Origin: Lusitaniella coriacea LEGE 07157
GTDB lineage: Bacteria; Cyanobacteriota; Cyanobacteriia; Cyanobacteriales; Spirulinaceae
Assembly: GCF_015207425.1 (NCBI RefSeq)
Contig: NZ_JADEWZ010000002.1
Location: 62,001 to 126,000 of the forward strand
Length of the DNA stretch: 64,000 bases
Reading direction: 5' to 3'
Below the pieces are notes generated by a model. It worked only from the letters and a program-made list of their open reading frames with translations. It did not search any database and was not told the DNA's origin. Both the position numbers and the translations under genes were made by a program. Numbering within the stretch: position 1 is the first letter of the stretch; every line of letters begins with the position of its first letter. Below, one piece after another: positions 28,421 through 38,309 of this stretch.

Positions 28421-30427
28421 CTAATTTTGGAAACGAGGTGTCATGCAATAGGGGCAGTCTACCCATTCTTGATGGAGCTGCGCGCCACAGGTTCGACAGG
28501 TAAGGACGCTCTTGCGCTTGGCTTTCATTTCTGCTTCTAAACCGGAGTCGGTAAAGGTGACTCGTTCGACTTCTTCTAAGGTGGTGTGACCTTGCTGCAC
28601 GAGCATTAAGCTATAGGCGAGGAGGGTTTTCATCCCTTCATCGACGGCAACTTCTTTTAAGCGGTCGGTGGTTGCTCCTTCGTTGATTAGGGCTTGCATT
28701 CGCTCGGTGATTTTCATCACTTCGTAAACCCCGACTCGACCTTTGTAGCCGACTCCGTTACATTTTGGACATAGGGTTCCTTCGCTGCGAGCGGCTTCTC
28801 GCTGTTCGGGAAGGAGCGTGTTGGCTTTATAAAAAGTCAAGGCTTCGTCTTTCAAGCCACCCATACCGAAACGCTCTAATTCTTCAAATTCAGGTTCGTA
28901 GTCAATGCGACACTCGCTGCAAACCCGACGCATGAGGCGTTGAGCGAGAACGCCAAGTAATGCTCCGGAGATCATGAAAGGATCGACTCCCATTTCATCG
29001 AGTCGCGCGATCGCGCCCGCAGCATCATTGGTGTGTAAGGTGGTTAAAACTAAGTGTCCGGTAAGCGCAGCTTCAATCGCCGTTTTCGCCGTTTCTTTAT
29101 CTCGCGTTTCTCCCACCAGAATGACATCGGGATCTTGACGCAGGAACGACCGCAAAATTGAAGCGAAGTCCATGCCTTTTTCCCGAATAACCTGCACCTG
29201 GGTAATTCCGGGCAGCGAATACTCAATGGGGTCTTCTGCCGTACTGATGTTTACGCCGGGATCGTTTCGTTCGGCGAGAACCGAATACAAACTGGTCGAT
29301 TTTCCAGAACCCGTGGGCCCGGTGACTAAAATTAAGCCAAAGGGACGAGCCGCCATTTCTCTGACGATTTCCAGGGTTTCTGGGTCGGTAATCAGCAGGT
29401 CTAAACCCAGTTGGGTTTGCGTGTTGTCCAAAATACGCAAAACGACTTTTTCCCCGTAGCGACTGGGGAGGGTACTCACCCGAAAGTCTACTTTACGCCC
29501 TTGGAACATCCGCCGGATTTTGCCGTCTTGGGGCATTCGCCGTTCGGCAATATCGAGTTCTGCCATAATCTTGAATCGCGCAGAAACCGCCCCAGAAATT
29601 TTCTTGGGAAATTTATCGAAGGCTTCTTGGAGAACGCCATCTTTGCGGAAACGCACGCGCAGCCCTTCTTCTTGGGGTTCGACGTGAATATCCGAAACGC
29701 CATCTTGCAGCGCTTTCATGAGAATTTTGTTGACCAAATTAATGATCGGCGCGCCTTGAGCGTCGGCTTGTGCGCCGCCAATATCAATATCGTCATCATC
29801 TCCTGCTTCCTCTAAGCTTCCGACATCTAAACCCTCAACAATGTCAGAAACATCAACAGCTTTTTTATCTTCTTCCTGCTTGGCTTTTCTGACCTGTTCG
29901 TCTAGGTATTGGTCGAGCAGATTTTGGTAATCTTCCATTGTGATTACCATGCGCTGCAAGTGAATCCCCTGGGGTCGTAAAATTCGCTTCAGGTCGTCTT
30001 GGGCATCAAGATTGTCCGGATCGACCATTGCGACTAAGACAGACGGAGGTTCGCTATCTTTTTTTGATAGGGGCGCTAGTTTGTAGCGACGACAAATATC
30101 GATGGGAATTAAGGTGTCGATCAATTGCCCAAGTTGATTGTGAGTAATGGGATTCACTTCGGGATCGAGAGATTCAACACCGTAGAGAATCTTAAGCTCG
30201 AAGAGTTGTTGCTTTTTGAATTGGCGCATCAACTCCGGAGAGAGTTGCCGTCCGGTAATAGATTCGAGGATGTCAGTTAAGGGGCGACCCGTTTTCCTTG
30301 TTTCTGCAAGCGCTTGCTGCATTTGGTCGCCATCGACATAACCTGCCTGAATGAGTTTGTTCCCAAAGGGCGAGAAATCATTCCGAATCGTAAGGGCGCG
30401 CGAGCGCCGAGAAGAGGATTGAGTCAT
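28421..30427 (-). CDS. pilB: Type IV pilus extension ATPase PilB
   Basis: This 668-aa protein has an N-terminal MshE-like domain (about 20-200), Walker A GPTGSGKSTS near residue 380, Walker B VILVGETRDKETA, and a zinc-binding CSEC-CPKC motif. It polymerises pilin. At the extreme C-terminus a further pair, CRTCGAQLHQEWVDCPYC, makes an extra zinc-ribbon-like tail beyond the standard fold. pilT follows after 95 bp. The divergent grpE operon starts 420 bp away. Confidence 0.97.
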   Translation of the reverse strand: MTQSSSRRSRALTIRNDFSPFGNKLIQAGYVDGDQMQQALAETRKTGRPLTDILESITGRQLSPELMRQFKKQQLFELKILYGVESLDPEVNPITHNQLGQLIDTLIPIDICRRYKLAPLSKKDSEPPSVLVAMVDPDNLDAQDDLKRILRPQGIHLQRMVITMEDYQNLLDQYLDEQVRKAKQEEDKKAVDVSDIVEGLDVGSLEEAGDDDDIDIGGAQADAQGAPIINLVNKILMKALQDGVSDIHVEPQEEGLRVRFRKDGVLQEAFDKFPKKISGAVSARFKIMAELDIAERRMPQDGKIRRMFQGRKVDFRVSTLPSRYGEKVVLRILDNTQTQLGLDLLITDPETLEIVREMAARPFGLILVTGPTGSGKSTSLYSVLAERNDPGVNISTAEDPIEYSLPGITQVQVIREKGMDFASILRSFLRQDPDVILVGETRDKETAKTAIEAALTGHLVLTTLHTNDAAGAIARLDEMGVDPFMISGALLGVLAQRLMRRVCSECRIDYEPEFEELERFGMGGLKDEALTFYKANTLLPEQREAARSEGTLCPKCNGVGYKGRVGVYEVMKITERMQALINEGATTDRLKEVAVDEGMKTLLAYSLMLVQQGHTTLEEVERVTFTDSGLEAEMKAKRKSVLTCRTCGAQLHQEWVDCPYCMTPRFQN

Positions 30428-30707
30428 AGTTGGTGAAAATATCTCCTTACCCTAAACGGGGACATCTCAAAGGGGTTCCCCGATCCCTGGCTTTATTTTT
30501 CTCTGTTTGCTCGTTTATTCATAGATGATAACCTCTAAAACAGAGTGGCACTAGATCTGTTATATACGCAGTATAGGGGTGAGATTTCCGCTATCTTTCA
30601 GATATTGTCAATTTTTGTTACAATTTTCCAGGATCTAGCGGACGTGTAAAGAAACTTAAATTTCTCGAACGGTTAGGGAAATCGTTTTGTAAGTTCGTGG
30701 GATATCC

Positions 30708-30736
30708 TGACTTGGGAAACGAAGTAGGGGTATAAT
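30708..30736 (+). promoter_or_regulatory. Candidate promoter of the grpE-dnaK operon
   Basis: TGACTT (30708-30713) and TATAAT (30731-30736) are 17 bp apart, close to the sigma-70 consensus. A start near 30743 would leave a leader of about 105 nt before grpE that contains a small ORF. No CIRCE element is visible. The rest of the 30428-30847 gap presumably also holds the divergent pilB promoter. Confidence 0.6.
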
Positions 30737-30773
30737 TTTCGTTAGGAATCTTCGCCTTTCGGGGTTGAGGAGG

Positions 30774-30851
30774 ATGTCAAAAGAGAGAAGTTTTAAGATG
30801 CTACGCCAGGTTTTAGGGCCATCTCTCATTCTTTTGATAGCAGTGCCATGA
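30774..30851 (+). CDS. Possible 25-aa leader ORF overlapping grpE
   Basis: ATG 30774 opens [20 protein letters not shown] and ends LIAVP with TGA at 30849-30851, which overlaps the grpE ATG (30848) in an ATGA. GAGGAGG directly abuts the first ATG, with no spacer, so initiation at the second Met (30798) is possible. The hydrophobic end resembles a leader peptide. Whether it is translated is unknown. Confidence 0.3.
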   Translation: MSKERSFKMLRQVLGPSLILLIAVP

Positions 30852-31588
30852 TTGATGAGCAAAAGCAACCAGAGACAAGTGCAGACAATATTCAAAGTCC
30901 CTCAGAAGGATCGCAAGAAGTTGCGAGCGACCCGGCAATGGAGCAACAAGAATCGGAACTTTTTGAAGGAGGGGAAAAAGATACCCCAGAGGCTAGAGTT
31001 TATGAAACAGATGTAACTCCGGGCGAACTTAATACGGTTGTAGAAGCCTTGCAGCTTGAGAACGAAGGACTCAAACAGCAACTCGGAGAGCGCGATCGGC
31101 AAATAGATACCTATAAGAGCCATTCGATGCGAATTGCGGCTGATTTTGACAATTTTCGCAAGCGAACCCTGAAGGAAAAAGAAGAATTAGAGTATAAGGT
31201 CAAGCGGGATACCATTACGGAGTTATTGCCCGTGGTCGACAATTTTGAGCGCGCGCGATCGCAAATCAAACCCGCCAACGACGGAGAAATGGCGATTCAT
31301 AAAAGCTATCAAGGAGTCTACAAAAATTTAGTAGATGGACTCAAGCGCATCGGCGTATCGGCAATGCGCGCAGAGGGTCAGCCTTTCGATCCGAACTATC
31401 ACGAGGCGATGCTGCGACAACCCACTGACGAATATCCCGAAGATACGGTGATGGAGCAGCTTGTACGCGGATACCTCATTGGCGATCGCGTGCTGCGTCA
31501 CGCAATGGTGAAAGTTGCTGCCCCCCAGGAGCCCGTGGTAACCTCAGAAGAGGGAACTTCGGAAGAAGACAGCAATCTGGAAACCTGA
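30848..31588 (+). CDS. grpE: Nucleotide exchange factor GrpE
   Basis: This 246-aa protein has an acidic N-terminal extension, a long coiled coil (about 70-130) and the GrpE beta domain. Signatures include [20 protein letters not shown] and the C-terminal [20 protein letters not shown]. GrpE dimers release ADP from DnaK and act as a thermosensor. ATG 30848 begins MIDEQKQPE, and the stop lies 171 bp from dnaK. Confidence 0.97.
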   Translation: MIDEQKQPETSADNIQSPSEGSQEVASDPAMEQQESELFEGGEKDTPEARVYETDVTPGELNTVVEALQLENEGLKQQLGERDRQIDTYKSHSMRIAADFDNFRKRTLKEKEELEYKVKRDTITELLPVVDNFERARSQIKPANDGEMAIHKSYQGVYKNLVDGLKRIGVSAMRAEGQPFDPNYHEAMLRQPTDEYPEDTVMEQLVRGYLIGDRVLRHAMVKVAAPQEPVVTSEEGTSEEDSNLET

Positions 31589-31759
31589 CGATATCTACTA
31601 GCAAACCAGATTGGTGGCGGGCTGCATCGAACAAGCTGAAAAACCACGAGGCTCGGCGATTAAAGGTGTTAGTTTTTCACCCCCTGCCAGGGAAACTTAC
31701 CCAAGCGGTAAATCCCTCCAAGTTTTGACCCTCTTGCACACCTCTACTACCGAAGCACT

Positions 31760-33742
31760 ATGGGAAAAGTCATTGGGATTGACTTAGGGACAACCAATAG
31801 TTGCGTTGCTGTTTTAGAAGGCGGTAAGCCCATCGTCATTCAAAATACTGAAGGTGGGCGAACGACTCCGAGTATGGTCGGATTTGGCAAATCTGACGAG
31901 CGCCTTGTCGGACAACTTGCCAAAAGACAAGCAGTAACCAACGCCGAAAACACCGTCTACAGCATTAAACGCTTTATTGGTCGTCGGTGGGACGATACAG
32001 CAGAAGAGCGATCGCGCGTCCCTTACAACTGCGTTAAAGGGCGCGACGATACAGTGGATGTCAAAGTCCGCGATCGGAATTATACGCCCCAAGAAATCTC
32101 GGCAATGATCCTGCAAAAGCTCAAAACCGATGCAGAACAGTTTTTGGGCGAACCCGTTACCCAAGCCGTCATTACCGTTCCCGCATACTTCACCGACGCT
32201 CAACGGCAAGCAACAAAAGATGCAGGAACAATCGCCGGACTTGAAGTTCTTCGTATTATCAACGAGCCAACCGCCGCGGCCCTTGCCTATGGCTTAGACA
32301 AGCAAGATCAAGAACAGCACATCCTCGTTTTTGACCTTGGCGGCGGTACCTTCGACGTATCGATCCTGCAACTGGGCGATGGTGTTTTTGAAGTAAAAGC
32401 CACCTCCGGCAACAACCACCTTGGCGGCGACGACTTCGATAACGTCATTGTTCGCTGGATGAGCAAAAACTTTCGAGAACAAGAAGGCATCGATCTAGGT
32501 TCGGACAAAATGGCGCTCCAGCGCCTGCGGGAGGCAGCAGAAAAAGCAAAAGTCGAACTCTCTAGCGTCGGTACAACCTCAATTAACCTTCCATTTATCA
32601 CCGCCGACGAAACCGGGCCCAAACACCTAGAAACAGAACTCTCGCGGGCGCAATTCGAGGAATTGGCGAGCGAACTCATCGAAGGAACCGTTCTACCGGT
32701 GAGTCAAGCCCTCAAAGATTGCGAACTCAAACCCGACGACCTCGACCGCATTATTTTTGTAGGCGGCTCAACGCGCATTCCCGCAGTGGGCAATGCAGTC
32801 AAAAACTTCTTCGGCGGGAAAGAACCCGACCGCTCGGTCAATCCCGATGAAGCCGTTGCCCTCGGCGCAGCCATTCAAGGGGGCGTTTTGGGAGGAGAAG
32901 TCGAAGACTTACTCCTGCTTGATGTCACCCCTCTCTCCCTCGGTATCGAAACCCTGGGTGAAGTCTTCACCAAAATTATCGAGCGGAATACCACCATTCC
33001 CACCAGTAAATCCCAAGTCTTTTCCACTGCCATTGACGGTCAAACCTCCGTAGAAATTCACGTTCTTCAAGGGGAGCGAGCAATGGCAAAAGACAACAAG
33101 AGTTTGGGTAAATTCTTGCTCACCGGAATCCCCCCCGCCCCGCGCGGCGTTCCCCAAATTGAAGTCAGCTTTGAAATTGATGTCAACGGCATTCTCAGAG
33201 TTTCCGCTCAAGACAAAGGGACGGGCAAAGAACAAAGTATTCGCATCACCAATACTGGAGGACTAAGCGGTTCCGAGGTCGAACGGATGCGACTCGAAGC
33301 CGAAAAATATGCAGAACAAGATCGCCGGCGAATTGAAATTGTCGAACTGAAGAATCAAGCCGACAGCATTGGCTATACCTACGAATCTACCCTTAAAGAT
33401 AATGGCGACTTGATTCGAGAAGACCTCAAAATTGCCGCGGACGAACGAAAAGCCGATCTTGATGTAGCCCTCGAAGATACTTCAATTAGTCTCGATGAAG
33501 TGAAGGCAAAACTTGAAGACTTCAAGCAAGCCGTTCTTTCCGTCGGGTCGGATCTATACAATCGCGCCAATCAGGGAGTCAGCGAAGACTTTGAAGCCGT
33601 AGAGGAGCAAATCTTCGTCGAACCCGATTCCGACTCTCCTGATGTTGCAGCTCCAGAAGAAGAACAAGAAGAGTTTAGTTTTACCTTCGACGACGAGGAA
33701 GATCAAACTGTTGCTGTTGAAGACTACGAACCGGTAGACTAA
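31760..33742 (+). CDS. dnaK: Chaperone DnaK (Hsp70)
   Basis: This 660-aa Hsp70 begins [20 protein letters not shown]. It has [20 protein letters not shown]-like [11 protein letters not shown], and an acidic C-terminal tail lacking the classical EEVD. The ATPase and peptide-binding domains are of standard length. Placement directly between grpE and dnaJ marks it as the housekeeping DnaK of this genome, corresponding in context to cyanobacterial DnaK2. Confidence 0.98.
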   Translation: MGKVIGIDLGTTNSCVAVLEGGKPIVIQNTEGGRTTPSMVGFGKSDERLVGQLAKRQAVTNAENTVYSIKRFIGRRWDDTAEERSRVPYNCVKGRDDTVDVKVRDRNYTPQEISAMILQKLKTDAEQFLGEPVTQAVITVPAYFTDAQRQATKDAGTIAGLEVLRIINEPTAAALAYGLDKQDQEQHILVFDLGGGTFDVSILQLGDGVFEVKATSGNNHLGGDDFDNVIVRWMSKNFREQEGIDLGSDKMALQRLREAAEKAKVELSSVGTTSINLPFITADETGPKHLETELSRAQFEELASELIEGTVLPVSQALKDCELKPDDLDRIIFVGGSTRIPAVGNAVKNFFGGKEPDRSVNPDEAVALGAAIQGGVLGGEVEDLLLLDVTPLSLGIETLGEVFTKIIERNTTIPTSKSQVFSTAIDGQTSVEIHVLQGERAMAKDNKSLGKFLLTGIPPAPRGVPQIEVSFEIDVNGILRVSAQDKGTGKEQSIRITNTGGLSGSEVERMRLEAEKYAEQDRRRIEIVELKNQADSIGYTYESTLKDNGDLIREDLKIAADERKADLDVALEDTSISLDEVKAKLEDFKQAVLSVGSDLYNRANQGVSEDFEAVEEQIFVEPDSDSPDVAAPEEEQEEFSFTFDDEEDQTVAVEDYEPVD

Positions 33743-33790
33743 GCGATTCTTCTTAATCATCGCAAACCCATTACCCATAGCTGACACAAT

Positions 33791-34909
33791 ATGGCAGGCG
33801 ACTATTACGAAACTCTGGGCATCGCAAGAGATGCCACTCAAGACGAAATCAAACGCGCTTACCGTCGCCTCGCCCGGAAGTATCATCCAGATGTCAATAA
33901 AGACACCGGGGCAGAGGAGCGCTTTAAGGAGATCAATCGCGCTAACGAGGTTCTCTCCAACCCAGAAACCAGAACGAGATACGATCGATTTGGCCCGGAT
34001 AGCTTTAATGGAGCTGGCGCGCCAGACTTTGGGGATGGCGGTTTTGCCGATATCTTTGAGAGCATCTTCAGCGGCTTTGGGGGAATGGGGACTGGTGCAA
34101 CAACGGGGCGACGGAGCGGACCGGTGCGAGGCGACGATCTCCGAATCGACTTAAAATTAGAGTTTCGCGAAGCCATCTTTGGTGGCGAAAAAGAAATTCG
34201 CATCCCCCATTTAGAAACCTGCAAAGTCTGTAACGGTAGCGGGGCAAAAACAGGTACGGGAGCCAATACTTGTTCGACTTGTAATGGAACGGGACAAATT
34301 CGCCGCTCGACCCGAACGCCCTTTGGTAGTTTTGCTCAAGTCTCTGCTTGTCCGACCTGTAATGGTGAAGGTCAGGTTATCGAGCAAAAGTGCGAGTCTT
34401 GTGGCGGTGCTGGGCGCAAGCAAGAGACGAAAAAACTTAAAATCACAATCCCCCCCGGCGTGGGTCATGGGACGCGGTTGCGGGTTGTGAGAGAAGGAGA
34501 TGCTGGGACGCGAGGCGGCGTGCCGGGGGATTTATATGTGTATCTGTTTGTAGAGGAAGATAAAGAATTTAGGCGGGATGACGTTAACATTCTGTCTGAA
34601 ATTCAAATTAGCTATCTACAAGCTATTTTGGGCTGTCGCCTAGAAGTAAATACGGTGGATGGGCCGGTAGAAACAACGATTCCTGCGGGAACGCAGCCGG
34701 ATACTGTGATTAAGTTAGAGGATCGCGGCGTGCCTCGCTTGGGTAATCCTGTGAGTCGCGGCGATCATTTGATTACCATTCGGATTGAGATTCCGACCCG
34801 AATCAATGCTGAAGAGCGGGAACTGCTGGAACAACTGGCGAAAATTAAGGGAGAGAGTACGGGTCAGGGAGGACTTGAAGGCTTTTTAGGGAGGATGTTT
34901 GGCGGATGA
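33791..34909 (+). CDS. dnaJ: Chaperone DnaJ (type I Hsp40)
   Basis: This 372-aa protein has a J domain with HPD ([10 protein letters not shown] near residue 33), a Gly/Phe-rich linker, and the four CxxCxGxG zinc repeats from CKVCNGSG to CESCGGAG (residues about 141-215), followed by the substrate-binding C-terminal domains. It stimulates DnaK ATPase. Its TGA overlaps the ATG of the next gene (ATGA at 34906). Confidence 0.98.
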   Translation: MAGDYYETLGIARDATQDEIKRAYRRLARKYHPDVNKDTGAEERFKEINRANEVLSNPETRTRYDRFGPDSFNGAGAPDFGDGGFADIFESIFSGFGGMGTGATTGRRSGPVRGDDLRIDLKLEFREAIFGGEKEIRIPHLETCKVCNGSGAKTGTGANTCSTCNGTGQIRRSTRTPFGSFAQVSACPTCNGEGQVIEQKCESCGGAGRKQETKKLKITIPPGVGHGTRLRVVREGDAGTRGGVPGDLYVYLFVEEDKEFRRDDVNILSEIQISYLQAILGCRLEVNTVDGPVETTIPAGTQPDTVIKLEDRGVPRLGNPVSRGDHLITIRIEIPTRINAEERELLEQLAKIKGESTGQGGLEGFLGRMFGG

Positions 34910-35187
34910 ACGATCCTTTAACGACTCAAAATGAGCGCGATCGCGCGCAGCAAGATTTTGACGCTCAACTCGATTTGCGAGGTACGCCTTGCCCGATTAA
35001 TTTTGTGCGGACGAAGCTACGTTTAGAACAAATGCAACCTGGAACGCTGCTAGAGGTTTGGCTCGATTCGGGAGAACCCATCGAACAGGTTCCCGATAGT
35101 TTGCGGATGGAAGGCTATTCCATTGAAGCGATTGAAGACCGAGATGAGTTTTTTGCCTTAAAAATTCGCCGTCCCGTTTCCCAGTGA
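34906..35187 (+). CDS. TusA/SirA-like sulfur-carrier protein
   Basis: This 93-aa protein has the TusA fold opening [18 protein letters not shown], where the conserved cysteine is kept but the second proline of CPxP is asparagine. TusA proteins carry persulfide sulfur, for example for tRNA thiolation. The start overlaps the dnaJ stop and the stop overlaps the rsgA start, so all three are translationally coupled. This link between chaperone and sulfur carrier is unusual outside cyanobacteria, and its reason is unknown. Confidence 0.85.
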   Translation: MNDPLTTQNERDRAQQDFDAQLDLRGTPCPINFVRTKLRLEQMQPGTLLEVWLDSGEPIEQVPDSLRMEGYSIEAIEDRDEFFALKIRRPVSQ

Positions 35188-36266
35188 GTAACTTTGGAGA
35201 GGATATCGATTTAGCAGCAGATTTATGGGGAACGGTTGTCGCCGTACAAGCGAATTTTTATCAAGTTCAATTAGATAGCAAAGGATACTCTTCTCAAGAG
35301 GGGTATCCATCATTGTTATGTACGCGCCGATCGCGCTTAAAGAAAATTGGGCAAACGGTGATGGTGGGCGATCGCGTTCTCGTAGAAGAACCCAACTACA
35401 CTGACGGTCAAGGGGTTATTGCAGAAGTTTTACCCCGGAAGACAGAACTCAAGCGTCCTCCCGTTGCCAATGCCGATCGCGTACTTCTAGTTTTTGCCCT
35501 AGAAGAACCGAGTTTGGATGTTTGGCAGCTCAGTCGTTTTTTGATCGCAGCAGAATTGACACAGTTGAGTCCCTACTTGTGTCTCAACAAAAAAGACTTA
35601 ATTCCTACTGTCGAACAGCAGCAATGGCGATCGCGCCTATTGGAGTGGGGATACGACTCGATTATTCTCAGCGTTGCCCAAAACCAGGGATTAGAGGAGA
35701 TAAAGCAGCAATTAGCTGGAAAAATCACGATTATTGCGGGACCTTCGGGAGTGGGAAAGTCGAGCCTGATTAATAAGTTGATTCCAGCCGTTAATCTGCG
35801 TGTGGGAAAGGTGTCCGGAAAACTGCAACGGGGTCGCCACACCACCCGCCACGTAGAATTATTTGAACTTCCCTCCGGGGGATTGCTAGCGGACTCTCCC
35901 GGTTTTAATAAACCCGAATTGGAATGCAATCCGATTCAGTTAGTTCGCTGCTTTCCCGAAGCGAGGGAGCGCTTGGCAATGGGTCAGTGTCAATTTAGCG
36001 ATTGCTTGCACCGAGACGAACCCAATTGCATTGTGCGGGGGGATTGGGAGCGCTACGAACATTATTTAGTTTTTTTGGAAGACGCGATCGCGCGACAGGA
36101 AGTTCTCAATCGAACGCCGGATGCAGAATCCAACTTCAAACTCAAAATTAAAGGCTCTGGCGAGCGCAGTTACGAACCGAGATTAGAGAGTAAGAAGTAT
36201 CGCCGCCAGTCTCGTCGTTCCCGCCATCAAGACTTGCAAACCTTGTACGACGAAGAGGATTGGTAA
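35184..36266 (+). CDS. rsgA: Circularly permuted GTPase RsgA
   Basis: This 360-aa protein has an N-terminal OB fold and a permuted GTPase domain in which NKKD (CLNKKDLI) precedes the P-loop GPSGVGKSSL and DSPGF. A zinc site (CxxxxC and H residues in CQFSDCLHRDEPNC) follows. RsgA checks late 30S maturation. The start is GTG 35184, which overlaps the TusA-like stop as GTGA. It ends with a basic, probably disordered tail. Confidence 0.95.
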   Translation: MSNFGEDIDLAADLWGTVVAVQANFYQVQLDSKGYSSQEGYPSLLCTRRSRLKKIGQTVMVGDRVLVEEPNYTDGQGVIAEVLPRKTELKRPPVANADRVLLVFALEEPSLDVWQLSRFLIAAELTQLSPYLCLNKKDLIPTVEQQQWRSRLLEWGYDSIILSVAQNQGLEEIKQQLAGKITIIAGPSGVGKSSLINKLIPAVNLRVGKVSGKLQRGRHTTRHVELFELPSGGLLADSPGFNKPELECNPIQLVRCFPEARERLAMGQCQFSDCLHRDEPNCIVRGDWERYEHYLVFLEDAIARQEVLNRTPDAESNFKLKIKGSGERSYEPRLESKKYRRQSRRSRHQDLQTLYDEEDW

Positions 36267-36607
36267 GGTAACCTCAATTCGGGATAAGAAAAGGGACAGG
36301 TGGTAAAGCAAAAGTTATCAGTCAAGAGTATTTCAGAGCAATTGCGCACTCCCTCAAAAAACTCCTCAATTCACCATTTTTCAGTGGGTAGGGGTGTAAT
36401 GCTTGCACCCAAAAACCCGTAGAGGCATTTACGCGATCGCGTACTGAAATCAAAAATCGCACACCACAAGAATCAATAACGATCGCGCCTAATCCCAATT
36501 ATTGTGAATTGCGAATTGGAATGATCGCGCACTTGTTGCATCCGCGTCTCTCAAAAAAATGCACTCTTGCTGTAGGATTGTTGGACGCATTGAACTGATT
36601 TGTAATT
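36267..36607. other. Intergenic region
   Basis: This 341-bp gap contains several HIP1 and GATCGC sites and no ORF with protein-like composition. A weak palindromic stretch GGGTGTAATGCTTGCACCC lies near 36395. No terminator with a T-tract is visible after rsgA. Confidence 0.35.
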
Positions 36608-36955
36608 ATGACAATTCCTCAAGAACTTGCTGCGCTTATTACTCAACTCGATCGAGAACTCGATCGCATAGAGGAGTTAGCAACAGAAGGATTGAACCTT
36701 GTCAGACCTTTATTAGAGCGTTTCCCCGATAACGTTATTTTCATCGGCTTATTAGCAACGCTCAACAATGCTTTGTTTTTCTCCAATAATTGTAAAAACC
36801 GCATACAGATAATAATAGAGAGCTTTTCAACGACAAATATTGCCATAGAAGTTATTCAGGAAGCAGGAGAGGATTTAGCTGAGTTGCTCGGTCGAGTTCT
36901 AGAGGCTAAAATGCAGGTCAGTAGAATTGTTGCTCGCCTGAAAAATTTTCCATGA
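36608..36955 (+). CDS. Small helical hypothetical protein (115 aa)
   Basis: This protein is almost wholly alpha-helical. It opens with TIPQELAALITQLDRELDRIEEL, has a hydrophobic middle (NVIFIGLLATLNNALFF) and ends in a second amphipathic helix. I recognise no family. Its TGA overlaps the ATG of a 54-aa ORF (ATGA at 36952), so the two are coupled. The pair could form a coiled-coil complex; that is inference. Lower GC than the neighbouring core genes hints at accessory origin. Confidence 0.6.
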   Translation: MTIPQELAALITQLDRELDRIEELATEGLNLVRPLLERFPDNVIFIGLLATLNNALFFSNNCKNRIQIIIESFSTTNIAIEVIQEAGEDLAELLGRVLEAKMQVSRIVARLKNFP

Positions 36956-37116
36956 CTCCTTCTCCTTTAACCAAAGCACAAGAGCAAGCTGTTGCTGAGT
37001 TAGCGCAACTCACCCAAAACGCCGAACGGGAATTGAGGAAAATGAACGAACTTGCAGAGGCGATCGCGCTGAAGTATCAAGGAGAAGCGAAAACTAGCCC
37101 CTTAACCCCTTCCTAG
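36952..37116 (+). CDS. 54-aa coiled-coil ORF coupled to the previous gene
   Basis: The product starts MTPSPLTKAQEQAVAELAQL and continues as an amphipathic helix (QNAERELRKMNELAEAIALK) before a short polar tail, and it ends at TAG 37116. It is below usual length cut-offs. The four-base overlap with the upstream gene and clean heptad-like composition support it as real. Function unknown. Confidence 0.55.
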   Translation: MTPSPLTKAQEQAVAELAQLTQNAERELRKMNELAEAIALKYQGEAKTSPLTPS

Positions 37117-37549
37117 CAATCTGCGATCGAGACAATTCGCAATTGAAGAGGGAGTGGGCAATTGGCAGGTAGGCAGTAGGAAAATTCGCGATCGCGTGGA
37201 TAATCGCGTACCAATAACCAATTACCAATAACTAATGACCAATTCCGCGATCGCGTACCTTTTTCAGAGATCGTGCAATTAATTAAAACTCATTAAAAGC
37301 TAAAATCCTGCAATCGTGCAGTGGATTAACTCCATCTTTGATAGTGAAACCTATCAAAATCCGTCAGTAGGGGCGCAATTACGCACTATCCTATTTCTCT
37401 ATGAAGATTGGTGTTTTTTAAATATATTAATTACCTCCCTAAGCCATTCTTTAGCTTCACCACTGAAACTTGCTTAGGAGTTGGGAATAGGGGTAAGCCG
37501 TTTACAAAATTTCGATAGGTTCTTATTTTTCACAAATCATTCAGGATTG
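37117..37549. other. Intergenic low-complexity region
   Basis: This 433-bp gap has HIP1 sites and the varied phrase CCAATAACCAATTACCAATA near 37210, a typical cyanobacterial intergenic repeat style. AT content rises to the right. No RNA gene or ORF is evident. Confidence 0.35.
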
Positions 37550-38026
37550 CTATATCAATTGTTTCATTTTTTCAAGTTCAGATATTACTGATTTTAGGGA
37601 ACAAATGAAATCTTGAACATTATCAAGAGTTACCATTGATTCTGCCCCTATATAAGTGCTAGAAATCTCTTCATTTGGCTTGCCTACATTAACCATGAAC
37701 AGCAAGCTAAACTCACAATATTCTGATGACTCAACAAAACCTGAAAGTGCTGTAACTTGAAACCCTAATTCCCCACTAACAAAAGCCAAAGATTCATGCT
37801 CTTTATTTTTTTTTAATTGATTTATATGATTTTCTAAGTACTGAATTAAAAGCTGCAAATCTTCTTTAGAAACATAGGTTTTAACAGATCGAATGCAAGG
37901 CATTGAAAGTTTTTTATTAAAATTCAATTCAATTATTGAATCTATATATTCTGAAGTTAAATCTGTAAATTCAAAATCGAGCAAAACCTGATATCCGTCT
38001 GTTTGTAGACGACAATTTTTAATCAT
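37550..38026 (-). CDS. Hypothetical protein, immunity-like partner of an upstream toxin-like fragment
   Basis: This 158-aa protein (starting MIKNCRLQTDGYQVLLDF) matches no family I know. It is acidic, AT-rich in coding sequence and about the size of many bacterial immunity proteins. ATG 38026 is preceded by an AAAGGGA ribosome site, and the upstream reading frame stops 16 bp before it. An alternative start at 38065 would overlap that frame. The position right behind a 5'-truncated C-terminal module (38043-38285) is the usual toxin-then-immunity order; this assignment is inference. Confidence 0.5.
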   Translation of the reverse strand: MIKNCRLQTDGYQVLLDFEFTDLTSEYIDSIIELNFNKKLSMPCIRSVKTYVSKEDLQLLIQYLENHINQLKKNKEHESLAFVSGELGFQVTALSGFVESSEYCEFSLLFMVNVGKPNEEISSTYIGAESMVTLDNVQDFICSLKSVISELEKMKQLI

Positions 38027-38042
38027 GTTTTCCCTTTTTTTG

Positions 38043-38285
38043 TTATGTTCCTGGATCAAAGCCATGCCTTCTTCCTAGATTTTTCATCTCTCTTGGACTG
38101 AGTTCTTTTATGCCAGTAATGATCCAATATTGATTCGGATTTGTTTCATTCACAAATACAACAGAGTGAGTTCTCCTTTTTCCTCGTTTATTAACTTTAA
38201 TATATACAGTTGCTCCATCTCGTTGGTGTGTTTTCCGTAAATAGGCGGTTAAGGTACGACCGACCCATTTAAATTGAGAATAAAA
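38043..38285 (-). pseudogene. 5'-truncated C-terminal module, possible polymorphic-toxin remnant
   Basis: Read on the minus strand, an 80-codon frame opens directly after a stop (38286-38288) with no start codon. It encodes a basic, compact domain: FKWVGRTLTAYLRKTHQRDG, then a VYIKVNKRGKRRTHSVVFV stretch, and WIITGIKELSPREMKN near the end, finishing GRRHGFDPGT. The composition is strongly protein-like. It resembles the detached C-terminal end of a larger secreted protein, followed by a candidate immunity gene. The family is not identified and it could be a fragment of any larger gene. Confidence 0.45.
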
Positions 38286-38309
38286 CTACACATCAGACGT
38301 AATTCATAA
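38286..38309 (-). repeat. Solo copy of the MITE-end motif
   Basis: The minus strand reads TATGAATTACGTCTGATGTGTA, matching the left end of element A (TATGAGTTACGTCTAATGCGTA near 1749-1770) at all but a few positions. It overlaps the stop of the SLH gene and abuts the truncated module. No partner end was found within 1 kb to the left. Confidence 0.55.

Noticed and set aside
30428-30847. CIRCE operator before grpE
   Set aside because: No inverted repeat of the CIRCE type was found in the pilB-grpE gap.
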